Assembly (NCBI RefSeq): GCF_900177325.1
Contig: NZ_FXBL01000004.1
Span: forward strand, 2,356,001-2,420,000
DNA: 64,000 nt
Direction of reading: 5' to 3'
DNA from: Mesorhizobium australicum
Lineage (GTDB): Bacteria; Pseudomonadota; Alphaproteobacteria; Rhizobiales; Rhizobiaceae
Both the position numbers and the translations under genes were made by a program. Positions within the stretch are counted from its first letter, which is position 1. Each line of letters opens with the position of its first letter. The notes below the pieces were generated by a model that was not told the DNA's origin, searched no databases, and was given only the letters and a program-made list of their open reading frames with translations. Positions 8,894 to 17,990 of the stretch are shown here, one piece after another.

Positions 8894-10050
8894 TGGCGAC
8901 CGACTGGAATGCGATGTCGGATGACGACTTCCGGGCCGCTTTCCGCGACCTGGTCGAGCGTCGTCTCCCTCCCGAGCTGCGCTTCATGCGCAAGCAGCGG
9001 CCCCTCTACGAGGAGATAAAGGTCTGGTACGACGGGCTCGCCGAGGAAGGCTGGCTGTCGCCGGTCTGGCCCGTCGAATACGGTGGCATGGGGCTCAACC
9101 CCCAGAAGCACATGATCTATGTCGAGGAATGGGGCCGTCTCGGCTGCCCGCGCATTCCCGACCATGGCCTCGGCCTCATCGGTCCGCTGCTGCTGGCCTT
9201 CGGCACTGAAGAGCAGAAGGCGCACTACCTGCCGAGAATCCTCTCGGGCAAGGATATCTGGTGCCAGGGCTATTCCGAGCCGAACTCCGGTTCGGACCTC
9301 GCCAGCCTGCGCACCGCCGCGGTGCGGGACGGTGATCATTTCGTCGTCAACGGGCAGAAGATCTGGACCACGCTGGCGCACAACGCCAACTGGATCTTCG
9401 CTCTTGTTCGCACGTCGCGTGACGAGAAGGTCCGCCAGAAGGGCATCACCGTCCTCCTGATCGACATGAAGTCGCCCGGCGTGAAGGTTCGGCCGATCGC
9501 CAACCTGCGCGGCGAGACCGACTTCTGCGAGGTCTTCTTCGACAATGTGCGCGTGCCTGTCGGCAACGTCGTCGGCGAGGTCGATCAGGGCTGGAACGTC
9601 GCCAAGGCCGTGCTCGGCCACGAGCGCATCTTCCTCGGCGCGCCGACGCGTCCCGAGATCGCGATGGAGCGGCTGGACAAGCTCGCCCGTGCCCGCGGCG
9701 CCTTCGAGGACCCGGCCTTCCGCTCCCGCTATGCGAAGCACCGTCTGGACCTGTATGATCTCGGCTCCGCCTTCGAGCGTTTCGCCAAGGTTTTGCGCGA
9801 CGGCGGGGAACTTGGCGCGGACGTGTCCCTGCTCAAGATCTTCACGACCGAGCTCTATCAGCGGATCACGGAGGAGATGTTGTTGCTGGCCGGCGAGGAT
9901 GCCCGTTACTTCGACGACATCGAAGCCGGAAACGACGAGGTCGATGCGATGAACCTGTTCCTGGATTCGCGTGCGCCGGCCATCTTCGGCGGCTCGAACG
10001 AGATCCAGAAGAACATCCTTGCCAAGGCGGTGCTCGGCCTGCCGAGCTAA
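8893..10050 (+). CDS. Acyl-CoA dehydrogenase (second of a pair)
   Basis: A 385-residue acyl-CoA dehydrogenase with a full set of flavin-contact motifs: YSEPNSGSDLASL in the middle domain, GQKIWTT, and the C-terminal PAIFGGSNEIQKNILAKAVLG. It introduces an alpha,beta double bond into an acyl-CoA and passes electrons to ETF. Its ATG shares one base with the stop of the enoyl-CoA hydratase gene (TGATG). Together with the divergent dehydrogenase at 6966 it may form a two-gene, heteromeric enzyme. The substrate is unknown, though the adjacent ligase and importer point to a carboxylic acid. Confidence 0.92.
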   Translation: MATDWNAMSDDDFRAAFRDLVERRLPPELRFMRKQRPLYEEIKVWYDGLAEEGWLSPVWPVEYGGMGLNPQKHMIYVEEWGRLGCPRIPDHGLGLIGPLLLAFGTEEQKAHYLPRILSGKDIWCQGYSEPNSGSDLASLRTAAVRDGDHFVVNGQKIWTTLAHNANWIFALVRTSRDEKVRQKGITVLLIDMKSPGVKVRPIANLRGETDFCEVFFDNVRVPVGNVVGEVDQGWNVAKAVLGHERIFLGAPTRPEIAMERLDKLARARGAFEDPAFRSRYAKHRLDLYDLGSAFERFAKVLRDGGELGADVSLLKIFTTELYQRITEEMLLLAGEDARYFDDIEAGNDEVDAMNLFLDSRAPAIFGGSNEIQKNILAKAVLGLPS

Positions 10051-10109
10051 GCCTCGACGTGTGGGCGGTCCGCGCGCCGGGACAGGCGCGGGACCGATAG
10101 GGAGGAAAC

Positions 10110-10899
10110 ATGGCGAATAGCTCTGCGGTCCTGTCGCGGACCGAGACTGCCCAGGACGCGGACAACGTGCTGGTAGCCGAAGGGCTGACCAAGGTCTTTG
10201 CCGGCTTCGCTGCCGTGAAGGACGTGAACCTCGCCGTTCGGCGGGGTTCGATTCATGCGCTGATCGGACCGAACGGCGCCGGCAAGACGACCTGCTTCAA
10301 CCTCCTGACCAAGACGCTCGCCCCGACCAGCGGCAAGATCGTCTTCGACGGCGAGGACATCTCCTCGCTGCGCACCTCCCAGGTGGCGCGCCGCGGTCTC
10401 GTGCGCTCGTTCCAGATCTCGGCGACCTTCCCGAACCTCACCGCCCGCGAGAACGTTCGCGTGGCGCTGCAGTCGTCCTACGGCACCGCCTATCAGTTCT
10501 GGCGCTCGCTGCGGGCGGTTGCGCCGCTGAACAGCCGCGCCGACGAACTGCTGGAGCAGGTGGGGCTGGCCAACAGCCGCGACACGCCCGCCGCCGAGCT
10601 CTCTTACGGCAAGAAGCGCGCGCTGGAGATCGCCACCACGCTGGCGCTCGAGCCGCGCGTCATGTTGCTGGACGAGCCGACGGCCGGCATGGGTCACGAG
10701 GACATCGAACCCATCACCGACCTAATCAGGCGCGCCGCCGTCGGGCGCACCGTACTGCTGGTCGAGCACAATCTCTCGGTCGTCTCGACGCTGTGTGACA
10801 AGATCACCGTGCTGCAGCACGGCCAGGTGCTCGCCGAAGGCAACTATGCCGAGGTTTCGAACAATCCCGCGGTCGTCACCGCCTACATGGGAGGCGTCG

Positions 10900-10907
<8 letters not shown>
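10110..10907 (+). CDS. Branched-chain amino acid-type ABC transporter ATP-binding protein (LivG-like)
   Basis: A 265-residue ABC ATPase with Walker A GPNGAGKTT at 53-61, signature LSYGKKRALE and Walker B MLLDEPTAGMG. The extended region after Walker A and the C-terminal HNLSVVSTLCDKITVL stretch are typical of LivG. With LivF, LivH, LivM and the LivK-like protein at 16689 it makes a complete importer. In this context the cargo is more likely a pathway substrate (aromatic or alicyclic acid) than an amino acid, since Liv-type systems often serve such compounds in rhizobia and Rhodopseudomonas. GGGAGG precedes the start. Confidence 0.93.
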
Positions 10908-11643
<736 letters not shown>

Positions 11644-11646
11644 GCG

Positions 11647-12528
11647 ATGTTCGAAGGCATCAGTACCCAACTGCTCTTCGGGCAGGTCCTGCTCGGCCTC
11701 ATCAACGGCTCGTTCTACGCGATGCTGTCGATGGGCCTCGCCATCATCTTCGGCCTGATGAGCGTCGTGAACTTCACGCACGGCGCCCAGTATATGCTCG
11801 GCGCCTTCGTCGCCTGGCTGCTGCTGAGCTTCCTCGGGCTGAACTACTGGTGGGCGCTCATTCTCGCGCCGGTCATCGTCGCCCTCACCGGCATGGTCAT
11901 GGAACGGCTGCTGCTGCGGCCGCTTCAGGGGCTGGACCATCTCTACGGCCTGCTGGCGACCTACGCCGTCGCGCTGATCGTCGAGGGGCTCGTGCGCTAC
12001 AAATACGGCTCCACCGGTCTACCGTATGAGAACCCGATCCCCGGCGGCATGAATCTCGGCTTCATGTTCCTGCCCTACTACCGCCTGTGGGTGGTGGTCT
12101 TCTCGCTCGTGACCTGCCTGGGCACCTGGTATCTCATCGAATATACCAAGCTCGGCGCCTATCTGCGCGCGGCCAATGAGAAGCCGCAGATCGTCGAGGC
12201 GTTCGGCATCAACGTGCCGAAGATGATGACGCTCACCTACGGCTTCGGCGTCGGCCTGGCCGGCCTGTCGGGCGTGCTGGCCGCGCCGATCTACCAGGTC
12301 TCGCCGTCGATGGGGTCAAGCCTGATGATCGTCGTCTTCGCCGTGGTCGTCATCGGCGGCACGGGCTCGATCGCGGGCGCGGCCGTCACCGGATACATGC
12401 TCGGCGTCGTCGAGGGCCTCACCAAGGTCTTCTACCCCGAGGCCGCCAGCGTCGTGATCTTCCTGTTCATGATCGTCTCGCTCTATCTGCGCCCGGCCGG
12501 CTTGTTCGCCAGCAAGGAGTCCGTCTGA
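11647..12528 (+). CDS. Branched-chain amino acid-type ABC transporter permease (LivH-like)
   Basis: A 293-residue inner-membrane permease with about eight hydrophobic segments. The family landmarks NGSFYAMLSMGLAIIFGLM near the N-terminus and the conserved AANEKPQIVEAFGIN coupling loop (about 177-191) are present. It forms half of the transmembrane channel with the LivM-like protein, whose gene overlaps its stop by one base. The position directly after the ATPase genes fits the usual Liv operon. Confidence 0.93.
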   Translation: MFEGISTQLLFGQVLLGLINGSFYAMLSMGLAIIFGLMSVVNFTHGAQYMLGAFVAWLLLSFLGLNYWWALILAPVIVALTGMVMERLLLRPLQGLDHLYGLLATYAVALIVEGLVRYKYGSTGLPYENPIPGGMNLGFMFLPYYRLWVVVFSLVTCLGTWYLIEYTKLGAYLRAANEKPQIVEAFGINVPKMMTLTYGFGVGLAGLSGVLAAPIYQVSPSMGSSLMIVVFAVVVIGGTGSIAGAAVTGYMLGVVEGLTKVFYPEAASVVIFLFMIVSLYLRPAGLFASKESV

Positions 12529-13502
12529 TGCCTCGCCTGCTCATCCTTGCCGTCGTCGCGGTGCTGGCGATCCTGGCGCCCTTCTATTTCTACTCTGTCA
12601 CGCTGATGACGGTGATGTGTTTCATCGTCTTCGCGTGTTCGTTCAACCTCCTGCTCGGCTACACCGGCTTGCTCTGCTTCGGCCACGCCATGTTCTTTGG
12701 CGGCGCGGCCTACATCACGGGGCAGATCCTCAAGACGACCCCGATCTCGACCGAGCTCGCCATCCTCGGCGGCGGCGTGGCGGCAGGCCTGCTCGGCCTC
12801 GTCATCGGCTACCTCACGATGCGCCGCCAGGGCATCCAGTTCGCGATGATCACGCTCGCCTTCTCGCAGTTCGTCTACTTCATCTTCCTCCAGGCGCCGT
12901 TCACCGGTGGCGAAGACGGCATGCAGGCGATCCCGCGCAACGCCTTGTTCGGCTTCGTCGACATCACGTCGAACTTCACCTTCTACTACGTCGTACTGGC
13001 CATCACAGCGCTCTGCGTCTTCATCTACTACCGCGTCGTCCACTCGCCCTACGGCGAGGTGCTGAAGGCGGTGCGGGACAACCAGCCCCGCGTCGAGTCG
13101 CTCGGCTTCGATCCCGAGAAGATCAAGCTGGTGGCGTTCGTCATCTCCGCCGCGATGGCCGGAGTGGCAGGCGGCCTGAAGGCGACCGTCTACCAGTTCG
13201 CCACGCTCACCGACGCCTCCTGGCCGGTGTCCGGCGAGGTCATCCTGATGACGCTGCTCGGCGGCCTCGGCACGCTGATCGGCCCGGTCTTCGGCGCTGC
13301 CGGCATCATCCTGCTCAACGACTACCTCGCCGGCTTCGGCGAATGGGCGCTCGTTTCGCAAGGCGTGATCCTGCTGGTGGTGATCGTCTTCTTCCGCCGC
13401 GGCATCGTTGGCGAACTGGCTGCGCTCGCGAAATATCTGCGCCGTCGCAATGCGACGCCCGAGACCAAGGCCAAGCAGGTCGAGGCCAAGCCCGCGCATT
13501 GA
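12528..13502 (+). CDS. Branched-chain amino acid-type ABC transporter permease (LivM-like)
   Basis: A 324-residue permease with many hydrophobic segments and the LivM landmarks FNLLLGYTGLLCFGHAMFFG near residue 38 and the coupling loop AVRDNQPRVESLGFDPEKIK near 181. The C-terminus is a short basic tail (RRRNATPETKAKQVEAK). It pairs with LivH. It is the last gene of the transporter run; a hairpin overlaps its stop codon, and the convergent IclR gene ends 24 bp later. Confidence 0.93.
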   Translation: MPRLLILAVVAVLAILAPFYFYSVTLMTVMCFIVFACSFNLLLGYTGLLCFGHAMFFGGAAYITGQILKTTPISTELAILGGGVAAGLLGLVIGYLTMRRQGIQFAMITLAFSQFVYFIFLQAPFTGGEDGMQAIPRNALFGFVDITSNFTFYYVVLAITALCVFIYYRVVHSPYGEVLKAVRDNQPRVESLGFDPEKIKLVAFVISAAMAGVAGGLKATVYQFATLTDASWPVSGEVILMTLLGGLGTLIGPVFGAAGIILLNDYLAGFGEWALVSQGVILLVVIVFFRRGIVGELAALAKYLRRRNATPETKAKQVEAKPAH

Positions 13503-13513
13503 GCGCGGGCTTT
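13490..13513. terminator. Hairpin terminator between livM-like and iclR-like genes
   Basis: An 8-bp GC stem, GCCCGCGC at 13490-13497 and GCGCGGGC at 13503-13510, encloses a 5-base loop and is followed by TTT. It overlaps the stop of the LivM-like gene and lies between two convergent genes, so it may end transcription from both sides. The T-run is short. Confidence 0.55.
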
Positions 13514-13526
13514 CGAGCGGCTTCCG

Positions 13527-14306
13527 TTAGAATTCGATGTCGATCGGTTGCTCGAAGGGATCGTTCGGACGAACCGTCTTCACCGCCCGGCGCAGCGTCG
13601 CGAGGTAGCGATCGTGGTTGGCGCGGATGCGCTCCGCCGCGCCGCCGAGGCCGAGCACCACAGGCTGCCCCTGGATGGTGATCGGCAGGAGCACGCAGAT
13701 CGTGCCGCCGCCGAGAAATGGCACGTTCTCCGCCGAGCAATAACCCTTCTCCCGGATCTCGTGGATCTTCGCCAGCATGTCCGGGATCTTCACCTTCTCG
13801 GCGGACTTATCGGTCGCGATATTTGCGCGGCGCACGATGTTGTCGATCTTGTCGTCCGGCAGTGTCGACATCAGCGTCCAGCCGACGGCCGACTGGGTGA
13901 GGGGGCGCAAAGTCCCCTCGTCGACGTGGAATCGCAGGGCGTGCACCGACTGGATGATCTGGACGTATTGCAGGTAGACGTCGTTCTTGGTGCCGATCGA
14001 AACCGTCTCGCCAGTGGCCGCATGGACGTCCTGCATCGCCTCCAGGACACGACTGTTTCCGAACAGCGCGCGCGGGATCCAGTCACCGAGCGAAGTCACT
14101 TTCGGCGTCGGAAAGTAGAGCCTCTCGCGGCGGTCGTAGTTGAGGTAGCCGAGCGTGACGAGCGTTTTGAGGAGCACGGTGCTGCTCGATTGGGGATAGC
14201 CGAGCGCTACCGCGATTTCCGACATCGACTTCGGCTGTCTAACCTTCTTGAAATATTCGAGAATTTCGATCGCACGCGTCGCCGACTTGACCTGTGACGT
14301 CAGCAT
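13527..14306 (-). CDS. IclR family transcriptional regulator
   Basis: A 259-residue regulator: an N-terminal winged helix at about 1-70 (SATRAIEILEYFKK, then SMSEIAVALGYPQSS as the recognition region) and a C-terminal GAF-like effector domain. IclR proteins often control catabolic operons in response to aromatic acids or lactone-pathway intermediates. The ATG at 14306 is preceded by GGCGGAGA and matches usual family starts; a 22-codon longer frame is possible. It is divergent from the luciferase-like monooxygenase gene, with the palindrome at 14333 between them. It is the likely regulator of the cluster. Confidence 0.92.
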   Translation of the reverse strand: MLTSQVKSATRAIEILEYFKKVRQPKSMSEIAVALGYPQSSSTVLLKTLVTLGYLNYDRRERLYFPTPKVTSLGDWIPRALFGNSRVLEAMQDVHAATGETVSIGTKNDVYLQYVQIIQSVHALRFHVDEGTLRPLTQSAVGWTLMSTLPDDKIDNIVRRANIATDKSAEKVKIPDMLAKIHEIREKGYCSAENVPFLGGGTICVLLPITIQGQPVVLGLGGAAERIRANHDRYLATLRRAVKTVRPNDPFEQPIDIEF

Positions 14307-14332
14307 TCTCCGCCCCTTCCGGCCAACGCCAA

Positions 14333-14348
14333 TTTCACGATGGTGAAA
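14333..14348. promoter_or_regulatory. Candidate IclR operator, palindrome TTTCAC-N4-GTGAAA
   Basis: TTTCACGATGGTGAAA is a perfect 6+6 inverted repeat with a 4-base spacer, the longest-armed member of the TTCA-N6-TGAA set. It lies 27 bp upstream of the iclR-like start and about 150 bp upstream of the divergent monooxygenase gene. Both autoregulation and control of the catabolic operon would fit, as is common for IclR proteins. Confidence 0.6.
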
Positions 14349-14495
14349 CTGCGCAGCACGTACGAATTGCATATGGCCTCGTCAGACTGCGCATGACATG
14401 GTGCCTGCCGTCAAGTCCGGCGCCTGTCGTGCGACGGCTCGACGCAAGAACAAGACGGACGACCGAAGTGGATCGCCCGCGTTCCGGAGGAAATC

Positions 14496-15809
14496 ATGAA
14501 GCTCGGAGTGTTCTATGAACATCAGCTTCCGCAGCCCTGGGGAGCGGGCGCGGAGCAGAAGCTGTTCAACGACGCTCTCGACCAGATCGAGCTCGCCGAC
14601 CGGCTCGGCTTCGATCACATGTGGGAAGTCGAGCATCATTTCCTGGAAGAGTATTCGCACTCCTCCGCGCCCGAGGTCTTCCTCGGCGCGGTCTCCCAGC
14701 GCACCAGGAACATCCGCATCGGCCACGGCATCTGCCTGTCCTCGCCGCGCTACAATCATCCGGCCCGCGTCGCCGAGCGCCTCGGCACGCTCGACCTCAT
14801 CTCCAACGGCCGCGTTGAATGGGGCACCGGTGAATCCGGCTCGCTGATCGAGATGCACGGCTTCGGCATCGAGCCCGAGCAGAAGACCGCGATGTGGCGC
14901 GAGGGGGTCGAGCAGACCGCCAACATGATGACCATGCGGCCCTATCCGGGCTACGAGGGTCAGTTCTTCTCGATGCCGGTGCGCAACGTCGTGCCGAAGC
15001 CGGTGCAGAAGCCGCATCCGCCGATCTGGATGGCCTGCTCGCGCCGCGAAAGCATTCTGCGCGCCGCCCGCCACGGGGTCGGCGCCCTGGTGTTCGGCTT
15101 CGTCGAGGCGAGCCAGGCGAAGCTGTGGCGCGACGAATACTACGCCATCATCAAGTCCGAGGAATGCGTGCCGATCGGCCACGCGGTCAACGCCAACTTC
15201 GCCACGCTCAACGGCATGATGGTTCACGAGAACCACGACGAGGCGATCCGGCGCGGCCTCGATGGCTTCCGCTTCTTCGGCTATTCGATCGCCCACTACG
15301 CCGTCTATGGCGAGCACCAGCCGGGCGTCACCAATCTCTGGAAGCGCTTCCTCACCATCAAGGACGACATGCGCGAGACGCCGGGCTCCGGCTCGATCGG
15401 CACGCCGAAGAGCGTGCGCGAGCACCTGAAGGGCTATGCCGACGTCGGCATCGACCAGATGATCTTCATCCAGCAGTCCGGCATGAACCGCCACGAGCAC
15501 ATCTGCGAGGCGCTCGAACTGTTCGCCAGCGAGGTGATGCCCGAACTCAAGGAGCGCGAGGACGAGCGGGTGAAGAAGAAGGACGAGGAACTCGCCCCCT
15601 TCATCGAGAAGGCGCTCGCCCGCAAGCCGCGTATGGCGGAATTGGCCGAGAACGAGGTGCCGAATGTCGAATCCATCGGCATCGTGCTCGAACGCCGCTC
15701 CGGCAAGGACTACGCCACCGCGGGCGGCACCTATGCCGACCCGACGCGCGGCGGCGCGATCCCGATGGCATCGCGCGAGACCTTCGCCAAGGCCGCGAAG
15801 GCGGGTTGA
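14496..15809 (+). CDS. LLM-class flavin-dependent monooxygenase (luciferase-like), 437 aa
   Basis: A bacterial luciferase-like TIM-barrel enzyme. MKLGVFYEHQLPQPW starts the first strand; WEVEHHFLEEYSHSSAPEVF and NGRVEWGTGES are the family signatures. It is about 80-100 residues longer than the usual family length because of a charged C-terminal extension rich in Lys and Glu (about residues 345-380). Such enzymes use reduced FMN and O2 and include type II Baeyer-Villiger monooxygenases. The flavin reductase at 21749 could supply FMNH2. GGAGGAAATC precedes the ATG. It starts the run that continues with the SDR and LivK-like genes. Confidence 0.9.
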   Translation: MKLGVFYEHQLPQPWGAGAEQKLFNDALDQIELADRLGFDHMWEVEHHFLEEYSHSSAPEVFLGAVSQRTRNIRIGHGICLSSPRYNHPARVAERLGTLDLISNGRVEWGTGESGSLIEMHGFGIEPEQKTAMWREGVEQTANMMTMRPYPGYEGQFFSMPVRNVVPKPVQKPHPPIWMACSRRESILRAARHGVGALVFGFVEASQAKLWRDEYYAIIKSEECVPIGHAVNANFATLNGMMVHENHDEAIRRGLDGFRFFGYSIAHYAVYGEHQPGVTNLWKRFLTIKDDMRETPGSGSIGTPKSVREHLKGYADVGIDQMIFIQQSGMNRHEHICEALELFASEVMPELKEREDERVKKKDEELAPFIEKALARKPRMAELAENEVPNVESIGIVLERRSGKDYATAGGTYADPTRGGAIPMASRETFAKAAKAG

Positions 15810-15843
15810 ACGAGAACTATGACGCATCAGGGAAGGGAAGTGC

Positions 15844-16602
15844 ATGGCTGGTAGGCTCGAAGGGCGCGTCGCGCTCGTGACCGGCGGGGGGCGCGGCATA
15901 GGACGCGCCATCTCCGAGGCGTACGCCCGCGAGGGCGCCGCCGTCGGCGTGCTGGACCTCAAGCCGGAGATCGCGGGCGAAGCCGCCGATGCCATCAACG
16001 CGGCGGGCGGCAAGGCGCTGCCGCTGGTCGCCAATGTCGGCAAGCGCGACGAGGTCTTCGCGGCGGCGGCAAAGCTGAAGGAGGCTTTCGGCCCGACGAC
16101 CATCCTGGTCAACAACGCGATGTTCAACCGCTACGGCTCGCTCTTGGAACAGGACGAGAAGACGATCGGCCTGATGATCGACGTCGGCTTCAAGGGCGTC
16201 ATCTGGGGCTACCAGGCCGTGGTGCCGCAGATGCAGGAAGCGGGCGGCGGTGCCATCGTCAACATCGCCTCGCCGGCGGCGCTGATCGCGTTCAAGCACG
16301 GCATCATGTACAGCTCGGTCAAGGCCGCGGTGCAGGCCTCGACCCGCTCGGCCGCTGCCGAATTCGGCCCGATGAACATCCGCGTCAACGCCATCGCGCC
16401 GGGCTCGACCCGCACCGACGGCGCCAACCTCGTCGTCGACGAGGCGGGCTGGGAGCGCCGGCGCCAGAAGGTGCCGCTCGGCCGTCTCGGCGAGCCGGAA
16501 GACATCGCCAATGCGGCGGTGTTCCTCGCAAGCGAGGAGTCAAGCTGGGTCAGCGGCGACATGATGCTCGTCGATGGCGCGATGACGTTCGCATTCTCAT
16601 GA
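15844..16602 (+). CDS. SDR family NAD-dependent oxidoreductase
   Basis: A 252-residue classical short-chain dehydrogenase. The cofactor loop TGGGRGIG is at 13-20; Asp38 at the end of strand 2 favours NAD(H). NNA is at 90-92, and the catalytic residues are Ser143, Tyr156 and Lys160 (YSSVK). It probably interconverts an alcohol and a ketone in the pathway, which would place it before or after a Baeyer-Villiger-type step. It lies 34 bp downstream of the monooxygenase gene. A GC hairpin follows its stop. Confidence 0.92.
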   Translation: MAGRLEGRVALVTGGGRGIGRAISEAYAREGAAVGVLDLKPEIAGEAADAINAAGGKALPLVANVGKRDEVFAAAAKLKEAFGPTTILVNNAMFNRYGSLLEQDEKTIGLMIDVGFKGVIWGYQAVVPQMQEAGGGAIVNIASPAALIAFKHGIMYSSVKAAVQASTRSAAAEFGPMNIRVNAIAPGSTRTDGANLVVDEAGWERRRQKVPLGRLGEPEDIANAAVFLASEESSWVSGDMMLVDGAMTFAFS

Positions 16603-16608
16603 GATCAG

Positions 16609-16626
16609 CCGGCGGAGGGCCGCCGG
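16609..16626 (+). other. Intercistronic hairpin between SDR and LivK-like genes
   Basis: CCGGCGG at 16609-16615 pairs with CCGCCGG at 16620-16626 around a 4-base loop. There is no T-run, so it is not a normal terminator. Such hairpins before binding-protein genes can stabilise mRNA ends and allow uneven expression within an operon; that role is inferred. Confidence 0.35.
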
Positions 16627-16688
16627 ATGTGCAACCAGCTCAGGCGGGGCAATGAAAAACCCTGGGGAGCGCAAGTGGAGGAAATCGC

Positions 16689-17915
16689 ATGTTGAAGACT
16701 AACAGGTTCGCGGTCGTTGCGGCGTTGCTCGCCGGATCGACCATTCTGTCGGCGGGCGCTGCGTTCGCGCAGGAGATCTCGGGCGACATCGTCAAGATCG
16801 GCATCATGGCCGACCAGTCCGGCCCCTATGCCGACAATGGCGGCCCGGGCGCGGTCGAGGCGGCCAAGATGGCCATCGAGGACTTCGGCGGCGAGGTCAA
16901 CGGCAAGAAGGTCGAGCTGGTCATCGCCGACGACCAGAACAAGCCCGACATCGGCGCGGCCATCGCGCAGAAGTGGGTGGACCAGGAAGGCGTCGACGCC
17001 ATCGTCGGCGGCTCCGCCTCCTCGATCGCGCTCGCCATCCAGAAGATCATGGCCGAGAAGAAGAAGCCCTACATGCTGGCCGGCACGGCATCGTCCTCGC
17101 TGACCAACGATGCCTGCTCGCCGATGGGTTCGCAGTGGGTGCTCGACACCTACTCGCTGGCCAAGGGCGTCATCAAGTCGATGCTCGCCGCCGGCAATGA
17201 CAGCTTCTACTTCATCACCGTCGACTACACCTTCGGCAAGACCTGGCAGGCAGACGCCACCAAGTTCATCGAGGACGGCGGCGGCAAGGTCATGGGCTCG
17301 GTGCTGCACCCGCTCAACACCAACGACTTCTCGTCCTATCTGCTCCAGGCGCAGGCCAGCGGCGCAAAGGTCATTGTGCTGGCCAATTCCGGCGCCGACT
17401 TTGCCAATGCCGTGAAGCAGGCGCAGGAGTTCGGCATCCAGGCTGGCGGCCAGCAGGTCGTGGCGCTCGGCCTGCAGATCAACCAGGTGCACGGCATCGG
17501 CCTCGAGGCCGTCAAGGGCATGTCGATGGTGACCCCGGGCTACTGGGACCTGAACGACGAGACCCGCGCCTTCGCCGACAAGTTCAAGAAGCGGTTCCGC
17601 GATCGCATCCCCAACGAGACCATGTCGGGCACCTACAGCGCGATCACGCACTACCTGAAGTCGGTCAAGGAAGCTGGCACTGACGACGGCGAGAAGGTCG
17701 TCGCCAAGATGCACGAACTGCCGATCAACGACTTCCAGATGAAGGACGTCAAGATCCGCGCCGACGGCCAGGTCATGCGTCCGATGTATGCGGTGACGAT
17801 CAAGTCGCCGGACGAGGTCAAGCAGCCTTACGACTACTACACCGTCACCGGCACGATCCCGGCGGAAGAAGTCTGGCGGCCGGCTTCCGAGAGCACCTGC
17901 CCGCTCCTCAAATAG
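16689..17915 (+). CDS. Liv-type ABC transporter periplasmic substrate-binding protein (LivK-like)
   Basis: A 408-residue exported binding protein. Residues 1-27 are a signal peptide with cleavage expected after AFA (27/28). The mature part is a type 1 periplasmic fold starting IVKIGIMADQSGPYADNGGPG and ending in a Cys-containing tail. It should deliver ligand to the LivHMGF importer at 10110-13502. Its distance from the other transporter genes, with a monooxygenase and SDR between, supports a catabolic substrate rather than amino acids. GTGGAGGAAATC precedes the ATG. A strong terminator follows. Confidence 0.93.
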   Translation: MLKTNRFAVVAALLAGSTILSAGAAFAQEISGDIVKIGIMADQSGPYADNGGPGAVEAAKMAIEDFGGEVNGKKVELVIADDQNKPDIGAAIAQKWVDQEGVDAIVGGSASSIALAIQKIMAEKKKPYMLAGTASSSLTNDACSPMGSQWVLDTYSLAKGVIKSMLAAGNDSFYFITVDYTFGKTWQADATKFIEDGGGKVMGSVLHPLNTNDFSSYLLQAQASGAKVIVLANSGADFANAVKQAQEFGIQAGGQQVVALGLQINQVHGIGLEAVKGMSMVTPGYWDLNDETRAFADKFKKRFRDRIPNETMSGTYSAITHYLKSVKEAGTDDGEKVVAKMHELPINDFQMKDVKIRADGQVMRPMYAVTIKSPDEVKQPYDYYTVTGTIPAEEVWRPASESTCPLLK

Positions 17916-17929
17916 GCCTCCCAAGCCTG

Positions 17930-17965
17930 CGGCGGGGAGATACGATCTCCCCGCCGTCTTTTTCA
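17930..17965 (+). terminator. Rho-independent terminator after LivK-like gene
   Basis: An 11-bp stem, CGGCGGGGAGA at 17930-17940 and TCTCCCCGCCG at 17946-17956, encloses a 5-base loop (TACGA) and is followed by TCTTTTTC. It probably ends the monooxygenase-SDR-LivK transcript, or lets only part of it read into the lactonase gene that starts 25 bp later. Confidence 0.8.
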
Positions 17966-17990
17966 GCATATCGATGGAAAGGACCGGCGG

